From: Desulfomonile tiedjei
GTDB taxonomy: Bacteria; Desulfobacterota; Desulfomonilia; Desulfomonilales; Desulfomonilaceae
Reading direction: 5' to 3'
Assembly: GCA_016218715.1 (NCBI GenBank)
Contig: JACRDG010000017.1
Span: forward strand, 21,387 to 85,386
Length of the DNA stretch: 64,000 nt
The notes beneath the pieces were generated by a model. The model was not told the DNA's origin. It saw only the letters and a program-made list of their open reading frames with translations, and searched no databases. Both the position numbers and the translations under genes were made by a program. Positions 55,133 through 64,000 of this stretch are shown piece by piece (within the stretch, counting starts at the first letter, position 1; each line of letters starts with the position of its first letter).

Positions 55133-56380
55133 CTACTTCTTGGAAACCAAATCGGTTTCGGCACCGTTATCCGCCTTAGGGAACGTGAAGGTGAAGGTCG
55201 CTCCCCTACCCTCTTCAGATTCCACCCGGATCCTTCCCCCGAAGCTCTCCACGATTCTTTTCACAATGGCGAGCCCAAGCCCGCTTCCCGGTTCGCTGCG
55301 GCTCTTCGGGACGCGGAAGAAGCGGTCGAATATGCGGGCCTGATACTGGGACGGGATGCCTTGACCGTTATCGGAAACGACCGTCGTCACGAAACGATCG
55401 TCCTCCCGAGTCTTGATGCGAATAATCGGGTTCGAGTCCCTCCCCATATGTTTGACCGCGTTAATCAAGAGATTGTCCACGATCTGCCTGAGACGGTTCC
55501 GGTCGGCAAGCACAGGTGACCGGCATTGCAGATCGAGTTCAAGCGCTATCCCCTTCTTGCTCACCAGCGTTTCATGCACGCGAGCGACCTCTTGAATCTC
55601 CTCGTTGACCAGGACCCTGGATAGCTCGGGTCCGGTCCCTTCGACCGCGAGGCCGTCGAGAAGATCCTTGAGAAAGTGCTCCATCGTTTCGCTGGACGAG
55701 CCGAGTTGATTCAGGATCGAGGCGATTTTCTCGTCTACCGACCCGGCGCTCAGCGTACGCTTCAACACCCTGACAAGCCCCGCGATGGTGATGACCGGTG
55801 ATTTAAGATCGTGCGCAACCATCTGGATCAGTGACTCCAGCTCCTCGGTCCGTTCTCTTGCCTCTTTGGTGCTGGCTTCCAGAGCCTGTTGTGCTGCTTT
55901 TCTGCGACTGATATCCCGTATGAAGCCGGTGAAGAAGGTCCCTTCTCTGGTGGTCCAAGTGGAGAGCGATAGTTCGATCGGAAATTCAACGCCCCCCTTT
56001 CTCAGGCCTGGTAATTCAGCGGTCTTGCCGATGAGCATCGGTTCACCGGTCGCGAGGTACCGCTCGACTCCGCTACGGTGGGCCGCACGGTGAGATTCGG
56101 GGATCACGATACCCACCGGTCGTCCCAGGACCTCTTCTTCCGTGTACCCGAACACCTTCTCCGCTGCTCGATTCCAGAACACGATCTTGTCCGCGACGTC
56201 GATGGAAATGATCGCGTCGGTGGCCGACTGGGCAACCGAGCGGAACTTCATTTCCGAAGCGCGCAACTCTTCCCTGGTTTCCCGAAGCTGGGTTTCTTTT
56301 GCTTCAAGCTCGGCGATACGCTGGCGAGCTGCTTGCAACTCACGGATCAGTTCTTCCGTGTTCATGTCGCGGTCGTTCAC
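55133..56380 (-). CDS. PAS-domain sensor histidine kinase
   Basis: About 415 residues: coiled-coil N-terminus (1-45), PAS domain (about 48-165), HisKA with H-box MVAHDLKSPV, then HATPase with N-box LLINAVKH, DNGQGIP and GSGLGLAIV. No membrane segment and no adjacent response regulator, so an orphan cytoplasmic sensor. GTG 56380 is chosen for GGGAG upstream; ATG 56452 is also possible. Confidence 0.9.
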   Translation of the reverse strand: MNDRDMNTEELIRELQAARQRIAELEAKETQLRETREELRASEMKFRSVAQSATDAIISIDVADKIVFWNRAAEKVFGYTEEEVLGRPVGIVIPESHRAAHRSGVERYLATGEPMLIGKTAELPGLRKGGVEFPIELSLSTWTTREGTFFTGFIRDISRRKAAQQALEASTKEARERTEELESLIQMVAHDLKSPVITIAGLVRVLKRTLSAGSVDEKIASILNQLGSSSETMEHFLKDLLDGLAVEGTGPELSRVLVNEEIQEVARVHETLVSKKGIALELDLQCRSPVLADRNRLRQIVDNLLINAVKHMGRDSNPIIRIKTREDDRFVTTVVSDNGQGIPSQYQARIFDRFFRVPKSRSEPGSGLGLAIVKRIVESFGGRIRVESEEGRGATFTFTFPKADNGAETDLVSKK

Positions 56381-56482
56381 TGAAATCTCCCTCTGGGTAC
56401 CCACCGAATCCCTTGGATCGGAGAAGCCCCGCCGCCTGAACGAGTCGTTCAAGGCAGACCTGTTCCTTGGACGCGGTATACC

Positions 56483-56833
56483 CTACTTCTTGAGCGGCTT
56501 CACCACGGTCAGAAGCATCTTGAACCGTTCTCCGGCCTGGACCGCGTGCGGAACGTTCGCGGGCATTACGACCACTTCCCCAGCCTTTACGACCACCGGT
56601 TTCTCCCCGATCCTTACCAGCGCTTCACCGTCCAGCACCTGAATCAGTGCCGCACCGGGCGAGGAGTGGGTGCTCAAGCCCTCCCCTCGGTCGAACGCGA
56701 AGAGCGTGAGGCTGAGTGTCTCGTTCTGCGCGAAGGTCTTGCTGACCACCGTGCCCTCTGCGTAGTCGATGAGATCGACCAACACCTGCGCTTCCGAGAA
56801 TGGGATGTTCTTGATGAGTACATCATCACCCAT
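56483..56833 (-). CDS. Cupin-domain protein
   Basis: 116 residues forming a single beta-barrel: G(x)5H-type motif with THSSPGAALIQVLDGEA and the second motif MPANVPHAV. Cupins of this size are often metal-binding sensors or stress proteins. AAAGGAG precedes ATG 56833. It follows the sulfite-reductase-like gene closely (17 bases). Confidence 0.88.
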   Translation of the reverse strand: MGDDVLIKNIPFSEAQVLVDLIDYAEGTVVSKTFAQNETLSLTLFAFDRGEGLSTHSSPGAALIQVLDGEALVRIGEKPVVVKAGEVVVMPANVPHAVQAGERFKMLLTVVKPLKK

Positions 56834-56850
56834 GGTTTCGCTCCTTTGTT

Positions 56851-57654
56851 TCATTTGCGGCCGTCACCGTCGAGGAAGTCATACCCCGTGCGGATCAGGA
56901 TTTCACCAAACCGCTCTCCCGCGCGGTTGTGTCTCTTGTAGTGGGCGATACAGCGATCTGTCAACTTCAGTATTTCCGAAGCCGAATGGATCCCGGGAAG
57001 TTCGGTTGCAAGTTGCGGGTGTCGGCCCAGCTTGCCGCCCAACAGCATGCGATAACCGGATTTGCTCTCGACGAGCGTCCCGGACGGACAGGCTGTGACG
57101 CACTGCCCACACGCAACGCACTTCTCGCCGCAGATCGCAGGCCGGTCAAGGTCTTCGGGCAGGAGCGAAATTGCTCCTTCCCGACAGATCTCCACGCACG
57201 CGCCGCAGCGGTTGCATGGCTCTTCGGAAGCCGCCGGAAACGCGGCCCCGATGATGCCGATGTCCACGATCTGAGGGCGAGAGCACGCGTTGGGGCATTC
57301 CGCGAGCGTGACGCGAAACTCGTGATGCATCTTGAGCGGCCCGTTGACACGCTCCTTCAAGAACTCCCTGAAGCCCGCGGCAGCGAGGAGCTTTTCCAGG
57401 TCGCGGACCAGATCGTCGCTCACCACGGCACGGTTAGGACAGCCGCTCGATGCGAAGCAGGTTTCGAGCTGGTACCCTTTGACCTCGTCCTCCATGTTCG
57501 CGAGGAACCGGTTCCGGCAGGCGGTCACGTGGGCAAGTTCCACGACGCGTGCACCCTGTCCCGAGGCTTCCTCCTCCACCCTCTTTCTCACCCGCCTCCT
57601 TACGAAGAAAGGCACCTTCGCTACTGCCTGTTCAGCCTCCTGCGACCATTTCAT
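56851..57654 (-). CDS. Siroheme nitrite/sulfite reductase-domain protein with two 4Fe-4S clusters
   Basis: 267 residues. ASSGCPNR and ECPNACSRPQ supply four Cys arranged like the siroheme-4Fe-4S site of sulfite/nitrite reductases. Ferredoxin motifs CNRCGACVEIC and CVACGQCVTAC lie between, then a C-terminal reductase-type segment. It resembles small assimilatory-type sulfite reductases of anaerobes. AGGAG precedes ATG 57654. Confidence 0.85.
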   Translation of the reverse strand: MKWSQEAEQAVAKVPFFVRRRVRKRVEEEASGQGARVVELAHVTACRNRFLANMEDEVKGYQLETCFASSGCPNRAVVSDDLVRDLEKLLAAAGFREFLKERVNGPLKMHHEFRVTLAECPNACSRPQIVDIGIIGAAFPAASEEPCNRCGACVEICREGAISLLPEDLDRPAICGEKCVACGQCVTACPSGTLVESKSGYRMLLGGKLGRHPQLATELPGIHSASEILKLTDRCIAHYKRHNRAGERFGEILIRTGYDFLDGDGRK

Positions 57655-57891
57655 CGATCGGATCTCCTCTCGGGGGCTCCATCGCGGCCTCAAAACCCAC
57701 CATCATAGTATGCGACACGCCGCGGCCCGAGGCCATGTCGAGGGCATGACGAATCGCTCTACCACAAAGATGGTCGCAGCCTCAAGATTGTGCATTGACT
57801 CAAGTCAAGTTAAATCACTCCGGCAAGTGGCCATTCGCCTGTAGCCACGTCAGTGGTCAACCTGGACGACAAGAAAGAGGACCTCCTTATC

Positions 57892-57980
57892 CGTCATTCC
57901 GGCGGAGGCCGGAATCCAGTCTGGCGCTTTGCCGGATTCGGCCTCTCCTGGACACCCCGGCCTTCGCCGGTGACGACATG
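57892..57980. repeat. GTCATTCC-type intergenic repeat
   Basis: GTCATTCCGGCGGAGGCCGG through CGCCGGTGACGACATGG, a palindromic repeat related to 49881-49944. It lies in the 510-base gap before the permease; nothing else is recognised there. Confidence 0.7.
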
Positions 57981-58167
57981 GAGCCATCGGCTTGTGGTTG
58001 CCTCACCAGCGTTGAATCCTTGCCCGAGATAACTGAACGCTTGCGATGAAGACTACATGGTCCTTGCAATCGCATTGCGCGTAGTTTAGGCTTTGACCGT
58101 CTTTCGTCATAACCGCCCAGAATTGAAACCGGTTTTGTAGTTACCCTCTGTTTCGGGAGGTGCTTCA

Positions 58168-59496
58168 GTGACAGATCAACGGTCGGGGCGCATTGAAAGG
58201 CCTTCCCAGGGTTCCGCAGGCAGGATCGGGCTTCTTGCGGCGATGTCCATCGGCATTGGGGGCATGGTGGGCGCGGGGATCTTCTCGATCCTGGGGGTTG
58301 TTGCGGAGGCGTCGGGGACGGCCCTGTGGGTATCGTTCGTGATCGGCGGCGTGGTCGCGCTCCTCTCCACGTATTCGTACGCCAAGCTGGGAGTGAGATA
58401 TCCATCCGCGGGGGGCGCTGTGGAGTTCCTGGTCAAGGGCTTCGGAGACGGGGTGCTGAGCGGTGGCATCAACATCTACATGTGGGTCGGGTACGTGATC
58501 GCGCTGGCGCTGTACGCGCAGGCATTTGCCGGGTATGCCATGACCTTCCTGCCGCCCCATCACGCGGCGTGGTTGCCCAAGGCATTCGGCGTGGGGATCG
58601 TGCTGGTCTTCACGGCCGCGAACGTGGTCGGAGCGAATTTCGTGGGCCGCTCGGAGACGGTCATCGTCGCGGTGAAACTCGCCATACTCGTGCTGTTCGC
58701 GGTCGCGGGCCTGTACTTCATCCATCCCACGTACCTGACGCCGAGTCAGTGGCCGTCGGCTTCCGGAATTTTCTTTGGCGCGGGGATTCTCTTCATAGGG
58801 TACGAGGGATTCGGGTTGGTGGCCAACACGGCCGAAGACATGGCAGACCCGAAGACGTTGTTGCCCAAGGCCCTGTACTTAAGCGTCATCTCGGTCATCG
58901 TGATCTATGTGGCCGTTTCGCTGGCCGTTGTCGGGAACCTCGACATTCCCTCGATCGTGAAAGCGAAGGACTATGCGCTGGCTGAAGCGGCAAAACCGTT
59001 TCTGGGAGAATTCGGGTTCAGGCTGATTGCTATTGCCGCTCTGTTTTCCACGGCCTCCGCGATCAACGCAACCCTGTTCGGCGCGGCGAACGTGAGCTAC
59101 ACCATCGCGCGTGATGGCGAACTCCCCGCGATCTTTTCGCTGCGGATTCGCGAGAACGCGCCGGGCGGTCTTTTCATCACTGCCGGAGCGGTCATCCTCT
59201 TCATCCTGTTCTTCGATCTGTCCGGCGTGGCAATGATGGGGAGCGGCGCGTTTCTGCTCATTTACGCGGCAGTGCACGCGGCGCATCTGAACGTGGCCGA
59301 GGAAACCGGCGGAAATCGATGGATCGTCGGCCTCTCCTTGGCCGGCTGCCTCATCATGGCCGCGATCCTGTCGGTGTACATCTACCAGCATTCCCGGGAG
59401 GCGTTCGTCACCATGTTCGCGCTGATTCCCGTGTGCCTGGCCGCTGAGTGGGCGTACCGGCGAGCCACCGGACGTACAATCAAGACAAGAGCGTAG
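58168..59496 (+). CDS. APC-family amino acid/polyamine permease
   Basis: 442 residues with about twelve membrane segments and the APC signature GIGGMVGAGIFSILG in the first helix. Imports an amino acid or amine by proton symport or exchange; substrate unknown. Start GTG 58168 with GGGAGG eight bases upstream. Single gene. Confidence 0.9.
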   Translation: MTDQRSGRIERPSQGSAGRIGLLAAMSIGIGGMVGAGIFSILGVVAEASGTALWVSFVIGGVVALLSTYSYAKLGVRYPSAGGAVEFLVKGFGDGVLSGGINIYMWVGYVIALALYAQAFAGYAMTFLPPHHAAWLPKAFGVGIVLVFTAANVVGANFVGRSETVIVAVKLAILVLFAVAGLYFIHPTYLTPSQWPSASGIFFGAGILFIGYEGFGLVANTAEDMADPKTLLPKALYLSVISVIVIYVAVSLAVVGNLDIPSIVKAKDYALAEAAKPFLGEFGFRLIAIAALFSTASAINATLFGAANVSYTIARDGELPAIFSLRIRENAPGGLFITAGAVILFILFFDLSGVAMMGSGAFLLIYAAVHAAHLNVAEETGGNRWIVGLSLAGCLIMAAILSVYIYQHSREAFVTMFALIPVCLAAEWAYRRATGRTIKTRA

Positions 59497-59528
59497 CGCC
59501 GGTTGCAGAACCGATGTTCAGAGCTCAT

Positions 59529-59690
59529 GTAGGATGCGGTGACCAACGGGAACCGCATCGATCGAGTCCCTCCGTCGAGAAACGGGTACCGCCTAATGAC
59601 CGGCCACGAGGGAATTCGGTCAGCAATGAACCCGTCTTGCAGGTGTTCTTTCCGCGAGCGATTCGGTTCACTTCGTTCACCACATCCTAC
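59529..59690. repeat. Extragenic palindrome, copy 2 (interrupted)
   Basis: GTAGGATGCGGTGACCAACG at 59529 and the inverted end TTCACCACATCCTAC at 59690 match the copy at 42203-42285, but the two arms are separated by about 80 extra bases. Confidence 0.7.
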
Positions 59691-59838
59691 GCGGGCTGGT
59701 ATGAGAGCCTGATCACCGCAGTTCGACCAAAAGCGGACGTGTCTGCGGGTGGCGGAGCCGAGGAGCAATTAAAGTCGTTCAAGGCAGGCACGGGAATTGA
59801 ACGTATCCGGTAGAACGCTGACGGCGGCACCGATAGGG

Positions 59839-62800
59839 CTACGGTTCGCTTTCGTTACCAGCATTGTCGTCTGACTCCCCGCCGTCCTCGTCATAGATCC
59901 TGTTTCGCATTTCCCTTTCGGCCTCAGCGCTGCGATATTCTGATGCGATCATGCGGTCGAGTTCTGCGATATGCTTTTCGGCGAACGCTTTAACCACTGG
60001 CCGTTCGTCTGCCAGCCATTCTGTCAGAGATTCCTTCTTGGCCCGCCATGCTTCCGCAAGGCCGAAATCACCAGAGACAATGCCGGTGCTATCGATGCTG
60101 ATCCGGACCTCAGTCATTTTTCGAGGGTCCTGTGGAAACAGCGACACAATCTCTTTCAACACAACGTAGGTAGAAGTCTCACCGCGATAGTTCTGGAGAA
60201 TCGCCAGTGCGAAATCTGCCTCCATGTCGCCGCCGGCCTTTACCAAATCGGCGAGCGCTGCAGCGAACTCCGGAGAGCAGTTGGGAAACGCGATGCTGAG
60301 CAGGTGTCCGCCTCGAAACCGGAACAGCCTCCGGTCTTGAACGAACCACGACAGTCCTTTGCCGATTGCGAGTTGCGGGTCTTTAGAGAGTTCCTTTTCC
60401 AAGCCGTGAAACTGGAACGGCACTGCCTCGAAATCTTCTTCGTCGTCTCCGTACGCGGCTTCTCTGTCGAGCCGACGTCCGAAGTAGTCCCAGAGCGCCT
60501 CCAGCTCACGCTCGGCAAAGCCAACCAAAACGCCCTCAACGTCGAAGTTCACTTGGTGAACATAGGCCAGATTCTGTAGGACCTGCGCCGTCGTCTCCGG
60601 AGTCACTTCTTTATAGAATTTCGGGGCCTTCCGTAGAAACCACGCCCTCGAGACCCAACGCGAATCTTGACGGTCATTCAGGAAGGTGAGGGCGTCGCGC
60701 AAGAGTGCGTCGGCATCTGTGATCTTCGCTGTTCCGTAATGCTTCAAAGCAAACAGCAGACATTCGATAACAGCTTGTGCGTTGCCTATGTCGACAGCGC
60801 GCTTCAGTAGGCGGGCGGCGAGGTCAACACCTGAAAAGTGAAGGTGACTCGCTATCCCTTCGAGATTCCGGGCGGATTCAAGCTCGCTCTCCAGGATCCG
60901 CTCGTAGATATCGGGGCGGTTGCTCATGGCTAGGCCATGAAGGAAGCCGGGAAGGAAGTTGTTCAGATTGTCCGAGGCCTTTGCCAGGCACCTGTCGCCT
61001 ACTTCGGGCTTGCGCTCACCAAGCTTGCTGATGAAAATGCCTAGATCCCTCGATTGAGTCTCAGCGCAGCGCTCCATAAGGTCGAACCAAGCGGTCTCAT
61101 TCTCCGCAACAATGTCGTCAATGTAGCGGTCAGCTTCTCCGCGCCTATATTCCTCGGCTCTCTTATCGAACTCCCTCTCGCCCCAGTGGCCGGGGTAAAC
61201 GGATTCCCCGCCTATCAGGACCTTGTATCGGACATACCGCTCATCTTTGTTGACTGTGTCGCGAAACCTAAGGATTGCGCCTACGAGGACCGCAGCTTCC
61301 TTCTGACAATCGCATCGATTTTCCGGGTCATCTGCAAGTTCCTTCGCCCGGAAATATTTGTACAAGAATCGGCGCTCCAGATCCTGCAGCAGCTCGTAGC
61401 TCTGAGCCCCAGCTCGTTCCGTTACGAAGTCGACAATTCGTGTGGCATCCTTGAGCGTGATGGCCAGGAACTCATTGGAATACTCCACCTGCCTCGGAGT
61501 ACTAGTGGCGGAGTCCAGGGCAGCAAGAACGTCTCGCTTCTGCGCATCGTCGCACGATCGATCATAGGCTGCGAGAAGGCCTTTAAGCGCCTTGTCGCGA
61601 ACTACCTTAAGCGGATCAGATGCGGGCAGGGCCGCTTTGCTCAAAACTACGGAATCTGCCTTCGGCCTCATACTGGTGATGTCTGATTGAAGTGCTTCGG
61701 ACCAAACGGTAACGGCAATGGGCCGAATCCTGTCCAACTCCGTATCGCTCATGCCGGCAAGGTGATCGACCAACGCCAACTGGAGCCCCGGGCCTACCAC
61801 TTTGTATGCGTCTACGTTGTACTCGGAGAGATTCTTGACAGCGTTGACGATCTGCTGGCGAATCTTATGGTTTGGCTCGTCCCGATAAATGTCAATCAGG
61901 AGTTGTAGTGATCCGACTACGTCGACGTAGCGCAGATTGTCAATGATCTCCACGACAAGCTCCGTTATAGAATCGGCTTTCAAACCCTCTAAATTCCCGT
62001 ACGTAGTTTCTATTGGAACGGGCTCCGTGCTGCGAGCGGCTCCGACTGCTCTCAGCAAAGGACCTTTCAATTCCTGGTAGACCATCAGAGGATTGTCGTG
62101 ATTCGGGATAGCGTAATCTCTCAATCGCGACAGAATCTCATAGCGCTCGTTGTTGTCTTGCGCATTGCCCAGCTGGTAGGCAATGTTCCCGTCGAAGAGT
62201 TCCTTGCCCATGAGTATCCGTTCATAATCCTCCTGGGCCTTCTGAATTTCATAACCAGCCGGTTTCAGGTACTTGTCCATGATCCTCTTAAATCGACGGA
62301 CGATACCTTTCATAGCTTTCCCGCCGTAACCACCACCCAGCCTGCGTTTGTAGATAATGTCGTGTGAGGTCTCGGACCAAGCGTGGTCGAGAATCGTCTG
62401 GACCTGAATTTCGCACCGAAGGCCAGCGAATCTCGCATATTCCGGAAGGCGTATGCGATCCTCACGAAGCCGGACCGTATAGTGAATTGCGCGGTATGGC
62501 TTCCCTTCGTTTTCTGGGGTGGGATGGTGGATCTTGGTCGAGTCCTCCCCGATCTCGAAATTTTGCCGAATCAGCGCCGATTCGAGAAAACGGTCAACGT
62601 CATTATTGGTGTAGAAGATGAGCCGGGCCCCGGCGAGATCGTGGCGGTCAAGCTCCAGAGTCTGTGTGTCCAGCTTGCCTTCCTCGACTAAACGGCACCG
62701 CAAGCTTTCGATTCCCTTAGCGCGGCATTGAACTGACTGAGGCCGAGGGAGGTTATCGGCAGCCAGCAGCGCCTTCTCTAATATGAAGCGGACCGTCTCA

Positions 62801-62853
62801 GCAAAGGCTTCGTAGACTGATATGTACTTCTCCGCGTAATCACTAAAATTCAC
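59839..62853 (-). CDS. RelA/SpoT-domain protein with very long helical C-terminal region
   Basis: 1004 residues. Residues about 35-215 form a (p)ppGpp synthetase-type domain: R44-A-K46..S50, DLAGAR at 72-77, YRAIH at 120-124 and EIQVQT at 148-153, so catalytic residues look intact. No HD hydrolase, TGS or ACT domain. The remaining ~780 residues are helical with HEAT/ARM-like spacing (LVVEIIDNLRYVDVVGSL and similar). Start GTG 62853. Single-domain synthetases fused to large sensors include toxins and phage-defence proteins; that role is inference. Confidence 0.8.
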   Translation of the reverse strand: MNFSDYAEKYISVYEAFAETVRFILEKALLAADNLPRPQSVQCRAKGIESLRCRLVEEGKLDTQTLELDRHDLAGARLIFYTNNDVDRFLESALIRQNFEIGEDSTKIHHPTPENEGKPYRAIHYTVRLREDRIRLPEYARFAGLRCEIQVQTILDHAWSETSHDIIYKRRLGGGYGGKAMKGIVRRFKRIMDKYLKPAGYEIQKAQEDYERILMGKELFDGNIAYQLGNAQDNNERYEILSRLRDYAIPNHDNPLMVYQELKGPLLRAVGAARSTEPVPIETTYGNLEGLKADSITELVVEIIDNLRYVDVVGSLQLLIDIYRDEPNHKIRQQIVNAVKNLSEYNVDAYKVVGPGLQLALVDHLAGMSDTELDRIRPIAVTVWSEALQSDITSMRPKADSVVLSKAALPASDPLKVVRDKALKGLLAAYDRSCDDAQKRDVLAALDSATSTPRQVEYSNEFLAITLKDATRIVDFVTERAGAQSYELLQDLERRFLYKYFRAKELADDPENRCDCQKEAAVLVGAILRFRDTVNKDERYVRYKVLIGGESVYPGHWGEREFDKRAEEYRRGEADRYIDDIVAENETAWFDLMERCAETQSRDLGIFISKLGERKPEVGDRCLAKASDNLNNFLPGFLHGLAMSNRPDIYERILESELESARNLEGIASHLHFSGVDLAARLLKRAVDIGNAQAVIECLLFALKHYGTAKITDADALLRDALTFLNDRQDSRWVSRAWFLRKAPKFYKEVTPETTAQVLQNLAYVHQVNFDVEGVLVGFAERELEALWDYFGRRLDREAAYGDDEEDFEAVPFQFHGLEKELSKDPQLAIGKGLSWFVQDRRLFRFRGGHLLSIAFPNCSPEFAAALADLVKAGGDMEADFALAILQNYRGETSTYVVLKEIVSLFPQDPRKMTEVRISIDSTGIVSGDFGLAEAWRAKKESLTEWLADERPVVKAFAEKHIAELDRMIASEYRSAEAEREMRNRIYDEDGGESDDNAGNESEP

Positions 62854-62982
62854 AGCCCTCGGACCTCTCTTCTAATCTCATTCATCCGCACTGAGACAAC
62901 AGGGGGGAATGCTCGTAAGACAGGATCTCTGGACGCGTCATGCCCCCGGCTGTTCGCTAGCGAATGCATCGTGTGCGCGACC

Positions 62983-63891
62983 CTATTTCGATACCGGAAT
63001 ATCGCGAATAGGTTCAGGGTACATCTTTCCTCCCAAATCAGAGTCGCTTGTTCCGAGTTTGAGCATAACTCGATCCCCGGTCGGAGGCACGTTGTCAAAA
63101 ATTAGCTCAGCAGGCATCGAAAATCGGGAAGGCATTTTCCGTCCTACGCGATCCATTGCCGATTTGTTGGCAAATTTCACTTGAGAGGCCGCGTGCCAGT
63201 TTCCTTGAGTGTCAACCAAATAGGACGGGTCTGCATAATAGAATTGCGAAGGATTTCCTCTGCCGCATATGAATAGCTGTCGGTCGTCCGGGCCATTGTT
63301 TGTGATTAGGAGTCCCACGATTATTCGTGTTCCTTCCCTCTTACAACTGACGGGTGCGAAAGCAAAATTATCAACAAAAACAGGTCCTGGCATTATCTGA
63401 GTCGATGCATTCGGCTGGGGATGGCGGCGGGAATCCTGTAGGGAGCTGAGTTTCCGTTTTAGTGCTGCCATTTCCTGTTGCTGCAGGTCGATCTTCGTTT
63501 CTTGTGCATCGTTTTTGTTCTGTAAAGCTGCTATTTTCTTCCGATATCCGCTCGCGTCCGCCTCACACCTTTCTTTCTGAGATGCTGCCTCAGTATTCTT
63601 TTCCCATAGCTGCTTCTCAAGATCTCTGATCCTCGTCTGGTCCTGAGAAATTCTTTTGCGCAACTCCTCAAGGTCGTGCGACGGTTTACCTATCTGATCT
63701 ATAGGGGCTGTGTGGTCATCTTTCGGAGCAGGTTGATTCTGAGTCTGAGATAGATTAAGATTCGTTACTTGTTGCATGGATGGTTTTTGGTCTTGGCCTT
63801 TTTGGCAGCTAAAAGGCAAAAACCAGTAACCCATCCCTGAAATCAAGGCAAAAAAGCAGCTCGCAAGAAAACGCTTGATTTTGGGGCTCAT
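62983..63891 (-). CDS. Membrane-anchored coiled-coil protein with C-terminal beta domain
   Basis: 302 residues. One membrane segment (about 8-25, ending FSCQKG, possibly a lipoprotein site), a Gln/Pro-rich linker, a coiled coil (about 70-155) and a beta-rich C-terminal domain. ATG 63891 places the hydrophobic segment at the N-terminus. It lies 130 bases upstream of the RelA/SpoT-domain gene on the same strand, so the two may be co-transcribed. Confidence 0.6.
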   Translation of the reverse strand: MSPKIKRFLASCFFALISGMGYWFLPFSCQKGQDQKPSMQQVTNLNLSQTQNQPAPKDDHTAPIDQIGKPSHDLEELRKRISQDQTRIRDLEKQLWEKNTEAASQKERCEADASGYRKKIAALQNKNDAQETKIDLQQQEMAALKRKLSSLQDSRRHPQPNASTQIMPGPVFVDNFAFAPVSCKREGTRIIVGLLITNNGPDDRQLFICGRGNPSQFYYADPSYLVDTQGNWHAASQVKFANKSAMDRVGRKMPSRFSMPAELIFDNVPPTGDRVMLKLGTSDSDLGGKMYPEPIRDIPVSK

Positions 63892-64000
63892 CGGGCGACT
63901 CCGCTTCGTAGCATACGGCTTGCATGAGTCAGAACTTGATGCTATTCCGCGGAACTGGACGTGGTCAAGACCTTTTTTTCCCATGACGTCAAATCGGGGA

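Noticed and set aside
57062..57844. Plus-strand frames opposite the siroheme/ferredoxin gene
   Set aside because: Antisense shadows of a gene with intact Fe-S motifs.

Overview
The window looks like a piece of chromosome from a moderately GC-rich strict anaerobe, most likely a deltaproteobacterium (Desulfobacterota, sulfate-reducing or syntrophic). This is inferred from gene content: a fumarate-adding glycyl-radical enzyme cluster, sigma-54/NtrC-type control, probable selenocysteine use and nonulosonic-acid surface glycans. No rRNA or taxonomic marker is present.

Region 1 (1-23,900) is a catabolic block for anaerobic hydrocarbon activation by addition to fumarate, of the alkylsuccinate/benzylsuccinate synthase type. 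It opens with a methylmalonyl-CoA-mutase-type subunit and its MeaB GTPase, which suit the carbon-skeleton rearrangement of alkylsuccinyl-CoA, then a small membrane protein and an MmgE/PrpD protein. A hybrid histidine kinase and a sigma-54 response regulator follow, then two dyads (probable activator sites) and a near-perfect -24/-12 promoter. Downstream lie two different radical-SAM activases, the glycyl-radical catalytic subunit, and five tiny Cys-rich subunit-like proteins. One of these has an in-frame TGA at a Cys-like position, followed by a SECIS-like hairpin. Two MoxR AAA+/VWA pairs and SCP2, PNPOx-like, MoaD/ThiS-like and crotonase genes complete the block.

Region 2 (23,900-34,000) is a debris and island zone. 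It holds remnants of glycosyltransferase, GH99-like and IS3 genes, a HipA-like kinase, a methyltransferase, and one intact tRNA-Arg(CCT) flanked at a distance by a 3'-half and a 5'-half copy of itself. Between the tRNA copies sit an LPO_1073-type pair, a thioredoxin-like gene with TGA in the first position of its CxxC motif, a decayed type I-E cas1-cas2 with one CRISPR repeat, and hicBA.

Region 3 (34,000-42,100) carries a PII paralogue, a D-Ala-D-Ala carboxypeptidase, a B12-binding-type radical SAM protein, and a cNMP-binding protein kinase followed by a class III nucleotide cyclase.

Region 4 (42,200-55,100) is surface-glycan synthesis (NeuB, NeuC, epimerase, ATP-grasp, PHP, GNAT, deacetylase, glycosyltransferases).

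Region 5 (55,100-64,000) has a PAS kinase, a cupin, a siroheme/ferredoxin protein, an APC permease, and a large RelA/SpoT-domain protein beside a coiled-coil membrane-anchored protein, a possible defence pair. Several small dispersed repeats link the regions.
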